From NCBI RefSeq assembly GCF_040580765.1, contig NZ_CP158687.1:2418001-2482000 (forward strand): a stretch of DNA of 64,000 nucleotides, in the 5' to 3' direction. The stretch is from Lentibacter algarum. Its GTDB lineage: Bacteria > Pseudomonadota > Alphaproteobacteria > Rhodobacterales > Rhodobacteraceae. The notes beneath the pieces were generated by a model. The model was not told the DNA's origin and made no database searches. It saw only the letters and a list, made by a program, of their open reading frames with translations. Numbering within the stretch: the first letter of the stretch is position 1; each line of letters begins with the position of its first letter. The position numbers and the translations under genes are program-made. Below are positions 51,920 through 62,239 of this stretch, one piece after another.

Positions 51920-54067
51920 ATGATTCCTCCAGTCGATGAGCTTTTAAGCCTCGTCCGCGCATACAACCCCAAAACAAACGAGCGCCTCATCGCAGAGGCC
52001 TACGATTTTGCAAAAGCTGCGCATGAGGGCCAGAAGCGTCACTCTGGCGAATCATATTTCACGCACCCTTTTGCTGTCGCACAGATACTGGCGGGTCAGC
52101 GGCTGGACGACAGCACGCTCATCACTGCGCTTTTGCATGACACAATCGAGGACACTGGCGCATCCTACGAGATCGTCACAGATAAATTCGGTCGTGAAGT
52201 CGCTGATCTTGTCGATGGTGTCACCAAGCTGACCAATCTACAGCTCTCCTCCACCGAGACAAAACAGGCCGAGAACTTCCGCAAGCTGTTCATCGCCATG
52301 TCGCGCGATCTGCGCGTGATTTTTGTCAAATTGGCTGACCGTTTGCACAACATGCGCACGATCAAAGCCATGCGCCCTGAAAAACAAGCGCAAAAAGCGC
52401 GTGAGACCATGGACATTTACGCTCCGCTTGCGGGCCGTATGGGTATGCAGTGGATGCGCGAAGAGCTTGAAGACCTTGCGTTCAAAGTTCTCAATCCAGA
52501 GGGCCGCGCCTCGATCATGCGCCGTTTCATTACGCTGCAAAACGAAACCGACGATGTGATTGATCGAATCACAAACGACATGAACCTTGAGCTCGACAAA
52601 GCGGGCATCCAAGCCCAGATTATCGGGCGCGCTAAAAAGCCCTACTCGATCTGGCGTAAGATGCAGGAAAAAGAGCTGGCGTTCTCTCGCCTGTCCGACA
52701 TCTACGGCTTCCGTATCATCGCTCAAAATGAAGCAGATTGTTACCGCATCCTTGGTGTGATTCACCAACGTTGGCGCGCCATCCCGGGACGCTTCAAGGA
52801 CTATATCAGCCAACCCAAATCAAACGGCTATCGCTCGATCCATACGACCGTTTCTGGCCGTGACGGCAAGCGAGTTGAAGTTCAGATCCGCACCTATCAA
52901 ATGCACGATGTTGCCGAAAGTGGTGTAGCAGCGCATTGGTCCTACCGCGACGGTGTGCGCACCGAAAACCCCTTCGCCGTGGACCCAGTCAAATGGGTGT
53001 CTGGCCTGACCGAGCAGTTTGACGCCGAGGAAGATCACGACGCCTTCCTTGAAATCGTCAAACTCGAAATGTACGCAGATCAGGTCTTCTGCTTCTCGCC
53101 AAAGGGCGATGTGATTAAGCTCCCCAGAGGTGCGACTCCGCTTGATTTTGCCTATGCAATTCACACGCGCATCGGCGATGCCTGTGTCGGCGCCAAGATT
53201 GATCACATGCGCGTTCCCCTTTGGACCCGTATTCGCAACGGCCAGTCTGTCGAGATCATCACAGCCGAGGGCCAGACCCCGCAGCCGACATGGCTCGACA
53301 TGGCTGTAACAGGCAAAGCCAAAAGCGCCATCCGCCGCGCCTTGCGCGAGATGGACCGTGAACGCTTTATCAAACTGGGCCGCGAGATCGCCCGCGCCGC
53401 CTTTGAAAACGTCGGTAAAAAAGCCACCGACAAAGTGCTCAACAGTGCCGCCAAAAAGCTACGCCTTGAGGATGGAGATGAAGTGCTCGCCCGTCTGGGC
53501 AGCGCCGAAATAGAGGCCCGCAGCGTTGTACAGGCGGTCTACCCCGACCTGATCGAAGACCGCACCGAAGCTGTGCCCCCGGAGCGCGCCGTCATCGGCC
53601 TTTCCTCGGGTCAACATTTCCAACGGGGCACCTGCTGTCAGCCGCTTCCGGGCGAGCGCATTGTCGGTATCACCTATCGTGGCAAAGGCGTTGTGGCACA
53701 TCGGATTGATTGTGACAGGCTCAGCGATTTTGAGGACCAGCCAGAGCGCTGGCTCGATCTCCACTGGCAGTCAGGCAACCACCCCGCAATCTATCCTGTG
53801 ACCTTGGAATTGACGATCGGCAATGATGCCGGGGTTTTAGGACGGGTCTGCACCTTGATCGGTGAGGCCAAGGCCAATATCTCCAACCTAGTGTTTCTGG
53901 ATCGCAAACCAGACTTTTACAAATTGCGGCTTGATGTTGATTTAAGCGACGCGGAGCATTTGCATACGCTGAGCTCGGTGCTGGAGGCGGAAAATGATGT
54001 CGCCTTGCTCGAACGGGTTGTTGACCCCGACGCCAGCAACGTTGAAAACGGGGCTGAGGCGCAGTAA
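51920..54067 (+). CDS. rel: Bifunctional (p)ppGpp synthetase/hydrolase
   Basis: This 715-residue Rel/SpoT enzyme has an HD hydrolase domain (HSGESYFTHP, LLHDTIEDT, about residues 39-76) and a synthetase domain (FKDYISQPKSNGYRSIH, about residues 293-309). A TGS domain (CFSPKGDVIKLP, about residue 392) and a C-terminal ACT domain follow. As the usual single long Rel of alphaproteobacteria it makes and removes the alarmone during starvation. It follows rpoZ in one transcript. Confidence 0.96.
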   Translation: MIPPVDELLSLVRAYNPKTNERLIAEAYDFAKAAHEGQKRHSGESYFTHPFAVAQILAGQRLDDSTLITALLHDTIEDTGASYEIVTDKFGREVADLVDGVTKLTNLQLSSTETKQAENFRKLFIAMSRDLRVIFVKLADRLHNMRTIKAMRPEKQAQKARETMDIYAPLAGRMGMQWMREELEDLAFKVLNPEGRASIMRRFITLQNETDDVIDRITNDMNLELDKAGIQAQIIGRAKKPYSIWRKMQEKELAFSRLSDIYGFRIIAQNEADCYRILGVIHQRWRAIPGRFKDYISQPKSNGYRSIHTTVSGRDGKRVEVQIRTYQMHDVAESGVAAHWSYRDGVRTENPFAVDPVKWVSGLTEQFDAEEDHDAFLEIVKLEMYADQVFCFSPKGDVIKLPRGATPLDFAYAIHTRIGDACVGAKIDHMRVPLWTRIRNGQSVEIITAEGQTPQPTWLDMAVTGKAKSAIRRALREMDRERFIKLGREIARAAFENVGKKATDKVLNSAAKKLRLEDGDEVLARLGSAEIEARSVVQAVYPDLIEDRTEAVPPERAVIGLSSGQHFQRGTCCQPLPGERIVGITYRGKGVVAHRIDCDRLSDFEDQPERWLDLHWQSGNHPAIYPVTLELTIGNDAGVLGRVCTLIGEAKANISNLVFLDRKPDFYKLRLDVDLSDAEHLHTLSSVLEAENDVALLERVVDPDASNVENGAEAQ

Positions 54068-54091
54068 CAAAAAACGGTAAGGACAGAAGTT

Positions 54092-54742
54092 TTGGTCTTT
54101 AAACGGCGAGACAAACGGGCGTGGTGGAAGGTCATCGCAGAATCCCTCTACCCTAAGGGTGGATGGGCGCGCGCGTTTCACTATATCCGCCACCGTTTGC
54201 ACCGGCTCCCCGACCCGCCTCACAAGATTGCACGCGGCGTCTGGGCTGGTGTTTTCACAACATTTACGCCGTTCTACGGAATGCACTTTATTGTCGCAGC
54301 GCTCGTTTCACGCGTAATGCAGGGCAATCTGATCGCAGCACTTCTCGCGACATTTTTTGGCAACCCGCTCACCTATATTCCCATCGGCGTCGCCTCTCTG
54401 AAGACAGGTCACTGGCTCTTGGGGACAGAGTTTGAGGTCGCCGAACAAAAGCTTGGAGGCAAATTCGCCGAGGCGGGCGGCGATCTGTGGCACAACTTCA
54501 TGTCGATGTTCACAGAAGAAACAGCAGACTGGCACGGCCTCTCTGTGTTTTATGACGAGGTCTTTTTCCCTTACCTTATCGGCGGGATCATTCCAGGCAT
54601 AATCACCGCGTCGATCTGCTATTACATCGCAGTGCCACTGATCCGAGCCTATCAAAACCGCCGCAAAGGGCGGATCAAGGAAAAGCTCGCTGCCCTGCGC
54701 AAAAAGAAGCTCGAAAAGCAAAGCGCCAAAGCACCAGAATAA
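54092..54742 (+). CDS. DUF2062 family membrane protein
   Basis: This 216-residue protein matches DUF2062, with HRLHRLPDPPHKIARG (about residue 37), FTPFYGMHFI and FFGNPLTYIPIG (about residue 88). A further membrane segment and a basic C terminus (KEKLAALRKKKLEKQ) follow. Function is unknown. The start appears to be TTG 54092 after TAAGGA. It lies 24 bp after rel. Confidence 0.85.
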   Translation: MVFKRRDKRAWWKVIAESLYPKGGWARAFHYIRHRLHRLPDPPHKIARGVWAGVFTTFTPFYGMHFIVAALVSRVMQGNLIAALLATFFGNPLTYIPIGVASLKTGHWLLGTEFEVAEQKLGGKFAEAGGDLWHNFMSMFTEETADWHGLSVFYDEVFFPYLIGGIIPGIITASICYYIAVPLIRAYQNRRKGRIKEKLAALRKKKLEKQSAKAPE

Positions 54743-54764
54743 AACTCTTGGGCTTCCTGCGTGA

Positions 54765-54800
54765 ATTTGATCAAATCTAGATGAGTATATCGAATCGATA
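54765..54800. promoter_or_regulatory. Two palindromes upstream of pdxJ
   Basis: ATTTGATCAAAT (54765-54776) is a perfect palindrome, and TATCGA-a-TCGATA (54788-54800) is a perfect dyad that ends at the GGAG ribosome-binding site. They may be operators for the pdxJ-acpS-lepB-rnc run. Confidence 0.4.
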
Positions 54801-54809
54801 GGAGCCATC

Positions 54810-55559
54810 ATGGCACAGAGCAACAAACTACGACTGGGCGTAAACATCGACCACGTGGCCACAGTGCGCAACGCCCGCGGCAGCGCCTATCCCGATCCCG
54901 TGCGCGCGGCCAAGCTCGCCGAAGCGGCAGGTGCCGATGGCATCACTGCGCACCTGCGAGAAGACAGGCGCCACATCCGCGACGCAGATATTGACGGGCT
55001 GATGGCCGCGCTCACAACACCACTCAACTTCGAGATGGCCGCAACCATTGAGATGCAATCCATCGCGCTGGCCCACAAGCCACACGCCGTCTGTATCGTC
55101 CCCGAAAAGCGCGAGGAGCGCACCACAGAAGGTGGCCTTGATGTGGCTGGTGATGAGGCGCGCCTTGCGCATTTTATCGCGCCCCTCTCTGCCGCTGGAT
55201 GTCGCGTTTCAATGTTTGTTGGGCATGAAGCTGCTCAGATTGAGGCTTCTGCTCGCATTGGTGCGGCCGTCGTCGAACTGCACACAGGCGCGTATTGCGA
55301 CTACCACTACGAAGGTAATTTTGCCAAACGCGACGCCGAGCTCGCAGCATTGATCGAAGGCGCGACTTTGGCGCATTCGCTCGGACTTGAAGTGCACGCA
55401 GGCCACGGCCTCACCTTCGAGACAGTTAAGCCCATCGCCGCGATCCCTGAAGTGATGGAGCTCAATATCGGGCACTTCCTGATGGCCGAATCGCTCTTTA
55501 TCGGCATGGAAGCCGCCATTCTTCAGATGCGCGCACTAATGGACGAGGTGCGCGGGTGA
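54810..55559 (+). CDS. pdxJ: Pyridoxine 5'-phosphate synthase
   Basis: This 249-residue TIM-barrel enzyme closes the pyridoxine ring from deoxyxylulose-5-phosphate and aminoacetone phosphate. Family motifs include [16 protein letters not shown] (residues ~9-24), [11 protein letters not shown] (about residue 47), [13 protein letters not shown] (about residue 94) and [12 protein letters not shown] near the C terminus. It is the head of the pdxJ-acpS-lepB-rnc-era run and overlaps acpS by 4 bp. Confidence 0.96.
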   Translation: MAQSNKLRLGVNIDHVATVRNARGSAYPDPVRAAKLAEAAGADGITAHLREDRRHIRDADIDGLMAALTTPLNFEMAATIEMQSIALAHKPHAVCIVPEKREERTTEGGLDVAGDEARLAHFIAPLSAAGCRVSMFVGHEAAQIEASARIGAAVVELHTGAYCDYHYEGNFAKRDAELAALIEGATLAHSLGLEVHAGHGLTFETVKPIAAIPEVMELNIGHFLMAESLFIGMEAAILQMRALMDEVRG

Positions 55560-55972
55560 TCTTAGGCATCGGGACCGATCTTGCCAATATCGAGCGCATA
55601 GCCGCCACGCTCGAACGGTTTGGCGACAGGTTCCGCAATCGTGTCTTTACCGAAACAGAACAAGCCAAAGCCGAGCGTCGCGCCGATACGGCAGGAACCT
55701 ATGCCAAACGTTGGGCCGCCAAAGAAGCCTGTTCCAAAGCGCTAGGCACAGGCCTGCGCATGGGTATCGCTTGGAAAGACATGCAGGTGAGCAATTTGCA
55801 CACTGGCCAGCCCGTCATGGAAGTCACGGGCTGGGCCAAGGAACGGCTTGATGCTCTCACACCCGCAGGGCACGAGGCCTTGATCCATGTGACCCTGACG
55901 GATGATCACCCGTGGGCGCAAGCATTTGTTGTGATAGAGGCCCGCCCGATTGCAGCCGAAGCACAGGTATAA
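55556..55972 (+). CDS. acpS: Holo-[acyl-carrier-protein] synthase
   Basis: This 138-residue phosphopantetheinyl transferase activates ACP for fatty acid synthesis. It has [14 protein letters not shown] at the N terminus (Mg-binding Asp) and the signature [15 protein letters not shown] (about residue 50). It starts at GTG 55556, overlapping the pdxJ stop (GTGA). Confidence 0.95.
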   Translation: MILGIGTDLANIERIAATLERFGDRFRNRVFTETEQAKAERRADTAGTYAKRWAAKEACSKALGTGLRMGIAWKDMQVSNLHTGQPVMEVTGWAKERLDALTPAGHEALIHVTLTDDHPWAQAFVVIEARPIAAEAQV

Positions 55973-56051
55973 AGCGCCCTCAGAGCGGCCTCTGGGTTGA
56001 CACCCACGCCCTTGCGGCTCATGTAGTTCTCAGCTTTTAGGGATTTATTTG

Positions 56052-56891
56052 ATGACCACAGAAGAGAAAAAAAGCGGCGGCGGATTTGTCGAAACGATCA
56101 AGACAATCGTCTACGCCCTGCTCATCGCAGGGGTGTTTCGCACCCTCTTCTTCCAGCCCTTCTGGATTCCATCAGGCTCAATGAAAGACACGTTGCTGAT
56201 TGGCGACTTCCTCTTCGTAAACAAAATGGCCTACGGCTACTCCTACGCCTCTTGCCCATCGGTGCGCCTGCCCGCCATTGGCATCAACGTGGATGCAGAG
56301 GACGTCTGCGGCTGGTCGCGCGGTGAAAACGGCCGTCTCTTTGGCGGTGAGCCCGAGCGCGGCGATGTTGTGGTCTTCCGCCATCCAGTCAACGGCTCAG
56401 ATTTCATCAAGCGCCTCATCGGCCTGCCCGGCGATACGGTACAGCTCACAAATGGCGTTCTCAGCATCAACGGAACCCCGGTAAAACTTCAGGATGATGG
56501 CGTGTTCAGCGAGACATTCGAGCTGCAAGGCCCCCAGAGAATGCGCCCGCGCTGCGAAAATGGCTCAGTCGGTATGGGTGCCGAGTGCACCAAATCACGC
56601 CAAATCGAAACGCTGCCAAACGGACGCTCTCACGCGATCCTCAACATCGGCGATCAACGCGCCGACACCACCCCAGTTTTCACTGTCCCCGCGGGCCACT
56701 ATTTCTTCATGGGCGACAATCGCGACAACTCAACCGACAGCCGCTTTGATCAGCGTGTTGGCGGAGTCGGTTTTGTTCCCTATGAAAATCTGATCGGCCG
56801 CGCCGACCGTGTCATGTTCTCCTCTGGCGGAAGCTCAATGCTCTACTTCTGGACATGGCGCGCTGACCGCTTTTTCAAGAGAATAGATTGA
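56052..56891 (+). CDS. lepB: Signal peptidase I
   Basis: This 279-residue inner-membrane protease has an N-terminal membrane anchor ([12 protein letters not shown], residues ~15-34). The catalytic Ser is in [11 protein letters not shown] (about residue 41), the catalytic Lys in [11 protein letters not shown] (about residue 120) and [12 protein letters not shown] near the C terminus. It cleaves exported proteins. A 50-residue insert with several cysteines between the Lys box and GDNRD is typical of the group. It overlaps rnc by 4 bp. Confidence 0.95.
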   Translation: MTTEEKKSGGGFVETIKTIVYALLIAGVFRTLFFQPFWIPSGSMKDTLLIGDFLFVNKMAYGYSYASCPSVRLPAIGINVDAEDVCGWSRGENGRLFGGEPERGDVVVFRHPVNGSDFIKRLIGLPGDTVQLTNGVLSINGTPVKLQDDGVFSETFELQGPQRMRPRCENGSVGMGAECTKSRQIETLPNGRSHAILNIGDQRADTTPVFTVPAGHYFFMGDNRDNSTDSRFDQRVGGVGFVPYENLIGRADRVMFSSGGSSMLYFWTWRADRFFKRID

Positions 56892-57574
56892 AACTTTCAT
56901 CCGATCTTCAGGCCTTTGAAGGCGTATTAGGGCATCACTTTGCGCGCCCAGAGCTGCTCAATCGTGCCCTCACGCATAGCTCGATGTCTTCGCCCACACG
57001 CCCCGACAACCAGCGCCTTGAGTTCCTCGGGGATCGCGTGCTTGGGCTTGTCATTTCAGAGGCCCTGCTCAAAGACGACATGTCCGCCAGCGAAGGCCAG
57101 CTTGCGCCGCGCTATAACGCCCTCGTGCGCAAAGAAACCTGCGCCGACATTGCCCGTGATATAGACATAGGCGCCGTCCTCAAGCTGGGCCGCTCCGAGA
57201 TGATGTCTGGTGGGCGGCGCAAAACCGCGCTTCTCGGCGACGCCATGGAAGCCGTGATCGCAGCGGTCTATCTCGACGGCGGGTTTGACGCCGCCAAGGC
57301 CCTGATCCTTAAGCTCTGGGCAAAACGCATCAAATCTGTCGAGAGCGATGCGCGCGACCCGAAGACCGCACTGCAAGAATGGGCACAGGCCCGCAAACAA
57401 AACCCGCCCAAATACGTTGAAACCGCGCGCCAAGGCCCAGACCATGCGCCCGAGTTCACAATCGAAGTGCGCCTTGCCAGCGGTGAAACCGCCGCCTCTA
57501 CAGCGAGCTCCAAGCGCGCAGCCGAGCAAGCGGCCGCCGCCCTTCTGCTGGCACAAATCGAAAGCGCTTCATGA
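56888..57574 (+). CDS. rnc: Ribonuclease III
   Basis: This 228-residue enzyme cuts double-stranded RNA, including rRNA precursors. The signature is [11 protein letters not shown] (about residue 42), a second acidic site lies in [18 protein letters not shown] (about residue 117), and a dsRNA-binding domain occupies residues ~155-225. It starts at TTG 56888, overlapping the lepB stop. The next gene, a DMT transporter, overlaps it by 4 bp, where era usually follows. Confidence 0.95.
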   Translation: MKLSSDLQAFEGVLGHHFARPELLNRALTHSSMSSPTRPDNQRLEFLGDRVLGLVISEALLKDDMSASEGQLAPRYNALVRKETCADIARDIDIGAVLKLGRSEMMSGGRRKTALLGDAMEAVIAAVYLDGGFDAAKALILKLWAKRIKSVESDARDPKTALQEWAQARKQNPPKYVETARQGPDHAPEFTIEVRLASGETAASTASSKRAAEQAAAALLLAQIESAS

Positions 57575-58443
57575 GCGCCAACAAAACGGGCGCAGGCTTT
57601 ATGATCCTCGCCATGGGCGCGTTTGCGCTTGAGGACAGTTTCTTCAAAGCCGCCACTCAACTCACATCTGTTAGCTCAGCCCTGATTGCTTTTGGCCTCA
57701 TGGGCCTTGTCATCTTTGCCAGCCTGTCGCTGCGCGCAGGCGAAGCCGTCTGGCATCCCGCTTGCCTAAAGCGCACAATGCTCATCCGCTCCGCCTTTGA
57801 GCTGATGGGGCGGCTTTTCTTTGGCCTCGCCCTCGCCCATGCGCCACTCTCAAGCACATCAGCAATTCTACAAGCCGCTCCAATTGTGGTTACGCTCGGT
57901 GCAATTTTCATCTTTGCTGAGGCCGTCGGCTGGCGGCGCTGGATAGCGATGGCCTTGGGCTTTCTTGGTGTGCTCGTCGTGATCCGCCCGGGCTTTGAGA
58001 GCTTTCAAATCACATCGCTCTATGCCCTTCTCGCCACGATCGGTTTTGCGGGCCGCGATCTGGCCACACGGGCCAGCCCACCCGCAATGTCTACAGCACA
58101 GCTGGGCAGCCTCGGCTTTGCGGTTCTGACAGTCGCGGGCCTATTGCTCTCAGCGCTTGAGGGAACAGTCCCCAGCCTTCCAACGGGCCAAAGCCTACTC
58201 CTCACAGCTGGTGCAGCGATTGTCGGCGTACTGGCCTATGCCTCGCTCACACGCGCCATGCGAGCGGGCGATGTTGGCTTTGTTGCGCCCTACCGCTACA
58301 CGCGGCTCGTCTTCGCACTGCTCATCGCCTTCACTGTTTTTGGCGAGCGCCCCGATCCGCTTACACTGCTTGGTGCCACAATTATCGTGCTCGCAGGCCT
58401 TTATAGCTTCTCCCGCGCACGCAGTGCTGGCAGCGGGCAATGA
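57571..58443 (+). CDS. DMT family (EamA) transporter
   Basis: This 290-residue membrane protein has ten hydrophobic segments in two EamA-type halves (first ending near residue 130, second from about 150), with the usual pattern [20 protein letters not shown] and FGERPDP. The substrate is unknown; relatives export amino acids or other metabolites. It sits between rnc and era with a 4-bp overlap to rnc, an unusual guest in this conserved operon. Confidence 0.88.
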   Translation: MSANKTGAGFMILAMGAFALEDSFFKAATQLTSVSSALIAFGLMGLVIFASLSLRAGEAVWHPACLKRTMLIRSAFELMGRLFFGLALAHAPLSSTSAILQAAPIVVTLGAIFIFAEAVGWRRWIAMALGFLGVLVVIRPGFESFQITSLYALLATIGFAGRDLATRASPPAMSTAQLGSLGFAVLTVAGLLLSALEGTVPSLPTGQSLLLTAGAAIVGVLAYASLTRAMRAGDVGFVAPYRYTRLVFALLIAFTVFGERPDPLTLLGATIIVLAGLYSFSRARSAGSGQ

Positions 58444-58483
58444 AACCCGTTAAAGAGCGCCCAACCCTATTGGAGCCCATCAC

Positions 58484-59392
58484 ATGACCACACGCGCAGG
58501 CTTTGTTGCCCTCATCGGAGAACCGAACGCTGGCAAATCTACGCTGCTCAACCGCATGGTTGGCGCAAAAGTGAGTATTGTCACCCACAAGGTACAAACC
58601 ACACGCGCCCGCATCCGTGGCGTCGCACTCGAAGGCGAGGCCCAAATCGTGTTTGTCGACACCCCCGGTCTCTTCAAGCCCCGCCGCAGGCTTGACCGAG
58701 CCATGGTCGCCGCCGCGTGGGGCGGCGCAGCAGATGCCGATATCGTCGTGATGCTGATCGAGGCACACCGCGGGATTTCAGAAGGCGTAAAGCACATTCT
58801 GGAGAGCCTCAAAGGCCTCAATCCTGATCAAAAAGTCGCCCTAGCGATCAATAAGATCGACAAGGTTAAGTCCGACTCCCTGTTGCAACTCACCGAGCAG
58901 ATGAACTCTCTGCACCCTTTCGTCAAAACCTTCATGATCTCGGCTGAGCGCGGTCATGGCGTCCCCGCCCTACGCGAATGGCTGGCCTCCGAACTGCCCG
59001 AAGGGCCTTGGCTCTATCCCGAAGATCAGATTGCCGATCTGCCCATGCGCATGATTGCTGCCGAAATGACGCGCGAAAAGCTGACGCTCAGATTGCACCA
59101 AGAGCTGCCCTACCAGCTGACCGTTGAAACAGAAGCTTGGGAAGAGCGCAAAGACGGCTCCTGTCGCGTTGACCAGATCATCTATGTGATGCGCGATGGC
59201 CACAAAGGCATCCTGCTCGGCAAACGCGGAGAGACAATCAAGGCTGTCTCCAAAGCATCGCGCGAGGAACTCGAAGAATTTCTTGGGCGCAAGGTCCACC
59301 TGTTCTTGCAGGTCAAAGTCCGCCCGAACTGGCTGGATGAGGCCGAGCGCTACTCCGAGATGGGCCTTGATTTCAAGGATGGCAACGCGTGA
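58484..59392 (+). CDS. era: GTPase Era
   Basis: This 302-residue ribosome assembly GTPase has the G1 motif GEPNAGKST (about residue 11), G3 VDTPGLF (about residue 59) and G4 NKID (about residue 124). A C-terminal KH domain contains GKRGETIKAVSK (about residue 246), which binds the 3' end of 16S rRNA. GGAG precedes the ATG. It overlaps the DUF1491 gene by 4 bp. Confidence 0.96.
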   Translation: MTTRAGFVALIGEPNAGKSTLLNRMVGAKVSIVTHKVQTTRARIRGVALEGEAQIVFVDTPGLFKPRRRLDRAMVAAAWGGAADADIVVMLIEAHRGISEGVKHILESLKGLNPDQKVALAINKIDKVKSDSLLQLTEQMNSLHPFVKTFMISAERGHGVPALREWLASELPEGPWLYPEDQIADLPMRMIAAEMTREKLTLRLHQELPYQLTVETEAWEERKDGSCRVDQIIYVMRDGHKGILLGKRGETIKAVSKASREELEEFLGRKVHLFLQVKVRPNWLDEAERYSEMGLDFKDGNA

Positions 59393-59721
59393 CACGGCTG
59401 ACCTCGGAATTCTGGGTCTCTGCCTACCTCACACGCCTCCGTCTCCATGATATCCCGGCTTTCGTGGTCAAACACGGCGACGATACCGCGGGTGCAGTGC
59501 TGATAAAACTAAACACCCTTGATGGCCACGCGCAGGCCTTCCAGCGCCGTTTTGACTTTCTCACAGACAGCCGCAGCTGGGAGCTGCTCGCCGAAGGAGA
59601 CGAGGCAACAGTCGATGCCTCGCTTGCCAAACAGGGCAGTATGGACCCCGATCTCTGGGTCATCGAAGTGGAAGACCGTCAGGGGCGACATTGTCTTGAT
59701 GAGGTCGGATTGTCGGACTAA
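59389..59721 (+). CDS. DUF1491 family protein
   Basis: This 110-residue protein matches DUF1491, with FWVSAYLTRLRL (residues ~8-19), the strand GDDTAGAVLIK and a C-terminal DPDLWVIEVED. Function is unknown, but it is commonly found beside era in Rhodobacterales. It starts at GTG 59389 within the era stop. Confidence 0.87.
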   Translation: MTRLTSEFWVSAYLTRLRLHDIPAFVVKHGDDTAGAVLIKLNTLDGHAQAFQRRFDFLTDSRSWELLAEGDEATVDASLAKQGSMDPDLWVIEVEDRQGRHCLDEVGLSD

Positions 59722-59747
59722 CCTCCCCGCATTAGGGGAGCGCGCAC

Positions 59748-61157
59748 ATGCTAGAACAACTCAAAGCCATCGTCGGAGACGCCAACGTTCTGACGGCGGC
59801 CGATATGGCCAAATACAGCCACGACTGGATGAACACGGAAAGCTGGACGCCCCTCGCCGTCGTGCGCCCCGCCAGCACAGAAGAGGTCTCGGCCGTTGTA
59901 AAGCTTGCGAGCGCGAACAAGACCGCAGTTGTTCCTGTCTCAGGCAATACCGGCCTCTGCGTTGGCACAAGTGCCGAAGGCGCCGTCATGATCTCGCTGG
60001 AGCGGATGAACAAAATTCGCGAAATCCGCCCCGAAGCGCGTATCGCCGTGGTCGAAGCGGGCGTTGTCCTCTCGAATTTACGCGAAGCAGTTGATGACCA
60101 CAGCCTCATCTTCCCGCTCACCTTCGGTGCGCAAGGCTCCGCTATGATCGGTGGTAACCTCTCGACAAATGCAGGCGGCTCCAATGTCCTGCGCTATGGC
60201 AACACGCGAGATCTCTGCCTAGGGCTAGAGGTCGTTTTGCCCAATGGCGAGATCATGAATATTATGAGCGAGCTGCACAAAGACAACTCAGGCTACAACC
60301 TCAAGCATCTCTTTATCGGAGCCGAAGGCACACTTGGGATCATTACAGGTGCAGTGCTCAAGCTGTTTCCCAAGCCGCGCGCCTATGCAACCGCTATGGT
60401 CGCCGTCAAAAGTCTTCCCGCAGCACTTGATCTGTTGGCAAAACTGCAAGCAGCCACAGGCGGCAGCGTTGAGGCCTTTGAATACATGCCGCGTGGCTTC
60501 ATCGACACGCATCTTAAGGTCGTCAAAGGCGCGCGCGCGCCGTTTGAAGAGCATTATGATGTCAACATCCTCGTCGAAGTCGGCGCAAGTTCTGATGCCC
60601 TTGCCCCCGATGGCCGCCCTGCCGTTTCGGTCACGCTTGAAGGCACGCTTGCCGCTCTTTTGGAATGCGGAGACGTGCTCGACGCAGTGATCGCGCAAAA
60701 CGAAGTGCAGCGCCGCGAGATGTGGGCCCGCCGCGAGGCCGCCGCCGAAATCTGCATGCCATTCATGCCCATGGTAAGCGCCGATATCGCTGTACCAACT
60801 GACAAGATGGAAGCCGTTCTTGATATGATCGACGGAGAAATCCGCAAGATTGACCCGGATCCTTTTGTGATCATTGTCGCGCATCTTGGCGACGGAAACG
60901 CGCACTACGCCGTGAAAACAGCGAACATGACAGCCGAGCGCAAAGACGAAGTGACAGAAATCATCGAAGATTGCGTGCTTAAGTTCGGTGGCAGCTTTTC
61001 CGCCGAACATGGCATCGGGACTTACAAACTCCCCTCAATGGCACGCCGCAAAAACAAAACTGCGCTCGCCGCCATGCGCGCCATTAAGCAAGCGCTCGAT
61101 CCGCAAAATATCATGAATCCAGGTAAAGTTATTCCCGAGGAGCGCGGATCTATTTAA
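59748..61157 (+). CDS. FAD-linked oxidase (D-lactate / D-2-hydroxyglutarate dehydrogenase type)
   Basis: This 469-residue flavoprotein has a PCMH FAD-binding domain (VPVSGNTGLCVG about residue 63, and GNLSTNAGGSNVLRYG about residue 136) and a C-terminal FAD-oxidase domain with HLGDGNAHY (about residue 381) and FGGSFSAEHGIG (about residue 409). The HxGDGN and EHG metal-binding motifs are those of D-2-hydroxyglutarate and D-lactate dehydrogenases. AGGGGAG precedes the ATG. It ends 4 bp inside the convergent VOC gene. Confidence 0.9.
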   Translation: MLEQLKAIVGDANVLTAADMAKYSHDWMNTESWTPLAVVRPASTEEVSAVVKLASANKTAVVPVSGNTGLCVGTSAEGAVMISLERMNKIREIRPEARIAVVEAGVVLSNLREAVDDHSLIFPLTFGAQGSAMIGGNLSTNAGGSNVLRYGNTRDLCLGLEVVLPNGEIMNIMSELHKDNSGYNLKHLFIGAEGTLGIITGAVLKLFPKPRAYATAMVAVKSLPAALDLLAKLQAATGGSVEAFEYMPRGFIDTHLKVVKGARAPFEEHYDVNILVEVGASSDALAPDGRPAVSVTLEGTLAALLECGDVLDAVIAQNEVQRREMWARREAAAEICMPFMPMVSADIAVPTDKMEAVLDMIDGEIRKIDPDPFVIIVAHLGDGNAHYAVKTANMTAERKDEVTEIIEDCVLKFGGSFSAEHGIGTYKLPSMARRKNKTALAAMRAIKQALDPQNIMNPGKVIPEERGSI

Positions 61158-61570
61158 CCGTCCCGCCCACGCTCATCGGGGTCACTTGAAAACAGAGCAA
61201 TCTTGTTGCCCTGTGGATCGCGCAGATAGCCCACATAAAACTGAGGGCCATAGCTCTCGCGAAAGCCGGGCTGGCCCTCGTCTGCTCCGCCCGCTGACAG
61301 CGCTGCCACATGGAGTGCGCGCACCTGCGCCTGATTGCGTGCTTCAAACGCCACCATATTGCCATTGCCCGCCGTGGCAGGCCCGCCATCAAACGGCGCT
61401 TTCACATAAAAGTCAGGCAAAACCGAACGCTCCCCCGCAGCAACAGTTAGAATGTAGCTCAAATCGTCGTGATATCGCTCCAGCCGATAGCCGAGCGCAG
61501 GCAAAAACGCTGAGTAAAACCGCTCTGCCGCAACCATATCATCCGCCCCGACAGTGACATACGCAATCAT
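61154..61570 (-). CDS. VOC (glyoxalase/bleomycin-resistance) family protein
   Basis: This protein of about 138 residues has the betaalphabetabetabeta pattern of the vicinal oxygen chelate fold, with AYVTVGADDMVAAERFYSAFL at the start and YLRDPQGNKIALF near the C terminus. The metal and substrate are unknown. It directly follows the methyltransferase (1 bp gap), so the two are probably co-expressed. Confidence 0.85.
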   Translation of the reverse strand: MIAYVTVGADDMVAAERFYSAFLPALGYRLERYHDDLSYILTVAAGERSVLPDFYVKAPFDGGPATAGNGNMVAFEARNQAQVRALHVAALSAGGADEGQPGFRESYGPQFYVGYLRDPQGNKIALFSSDPDERGRDG

Positions 61571-61571
61571 C

Positions 61572-62201
61572 CTAACGCCTCCCAAACAACGCCATATACC
61601 CCTCATCTAGGGCATGGTCGCCTTCTGCCTTGTCGCCATAAATCCGCACGGTTTTTAACTCTAGAGCAGTAATCTGCCCCTCAAGCTTCGCAAACGTCTT
61701 GGCAAACCCTGCCGCCTCAAAATGCGCCTTGCTTACAGAAATCGCGATTTGCGCACCGGTTGCTGCCACCCGCAGCACCTCGTCCAGAGCCTCTGGCCCG
61801 ACATGCCCTGTGGTAAACGTCCCCGACGAAACAACACTTTGATAGGTCCCATCCGCCACATCAAGCCGCGCGGCCATATCGCCTATAAACAGCCGCCGAT
61901 AAACACCGCGCTCTGCGGCCACATCCAGCATTTCTTGGCTGATGTCCACGCCATCCACTGGCCCTAGGTCCGCCGCCGCAAGATGGGCGCCGACAAGCCC
62001 CGTTCCCGCGCCAATATCAAGCACAGGCCCCCTCGGGCGGCACTCAACGAACGCCTGCACAACCCGCTCAGGCAAACAATAATCCATCCTAGCCGCAAAC
62101 CCCGCGTCATAGGTCTTGGCCCAAGCCGCATAGAGCCGCTTGCTATCATCAGGAGTTTTCAGTCCGTAGGCTGCATCAAGGTCTGGTTCATCTTGGCTCA
62201 T
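61572..62201 (-). CDS. Class I SAM-dependent methyltransferase
   Basis: This protein of about 209 residues has the SAM motif PVLDIGAGTGLVGAHL (about residue 60) and acidic DGVDISQEML. It resembles the tetranortriterpene/Williams-Beuren-type small methyltransferases, but the substrate cannot be assigned. I chose ATG 62201 over a TTG two codons earlier. Confidence 0.85.
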   Translation of the reverse strand: MSQDEPDLDAAYGLKTPDDSKRLYAAWAKTYDAGFAARMDYCLPERVVQAFVECRPRGPVLDIGAGTGLVGAHLAAADLGPVDGVDISQEMLDVAAERGVYRRLFIGDMAARLDVADGTYQSVVSSGTFTTGHVGPEALDEVLRVAATGAQIAISVSKAHFEAAGFAKTFAKLEGQITALELKTVRIYGDKAEGDHALDEGYMALFGRR

Positions 62202-62239
62202 AGCCAAAGTGAACCAGTCCCTGTTATGTCAGGCAAGCC

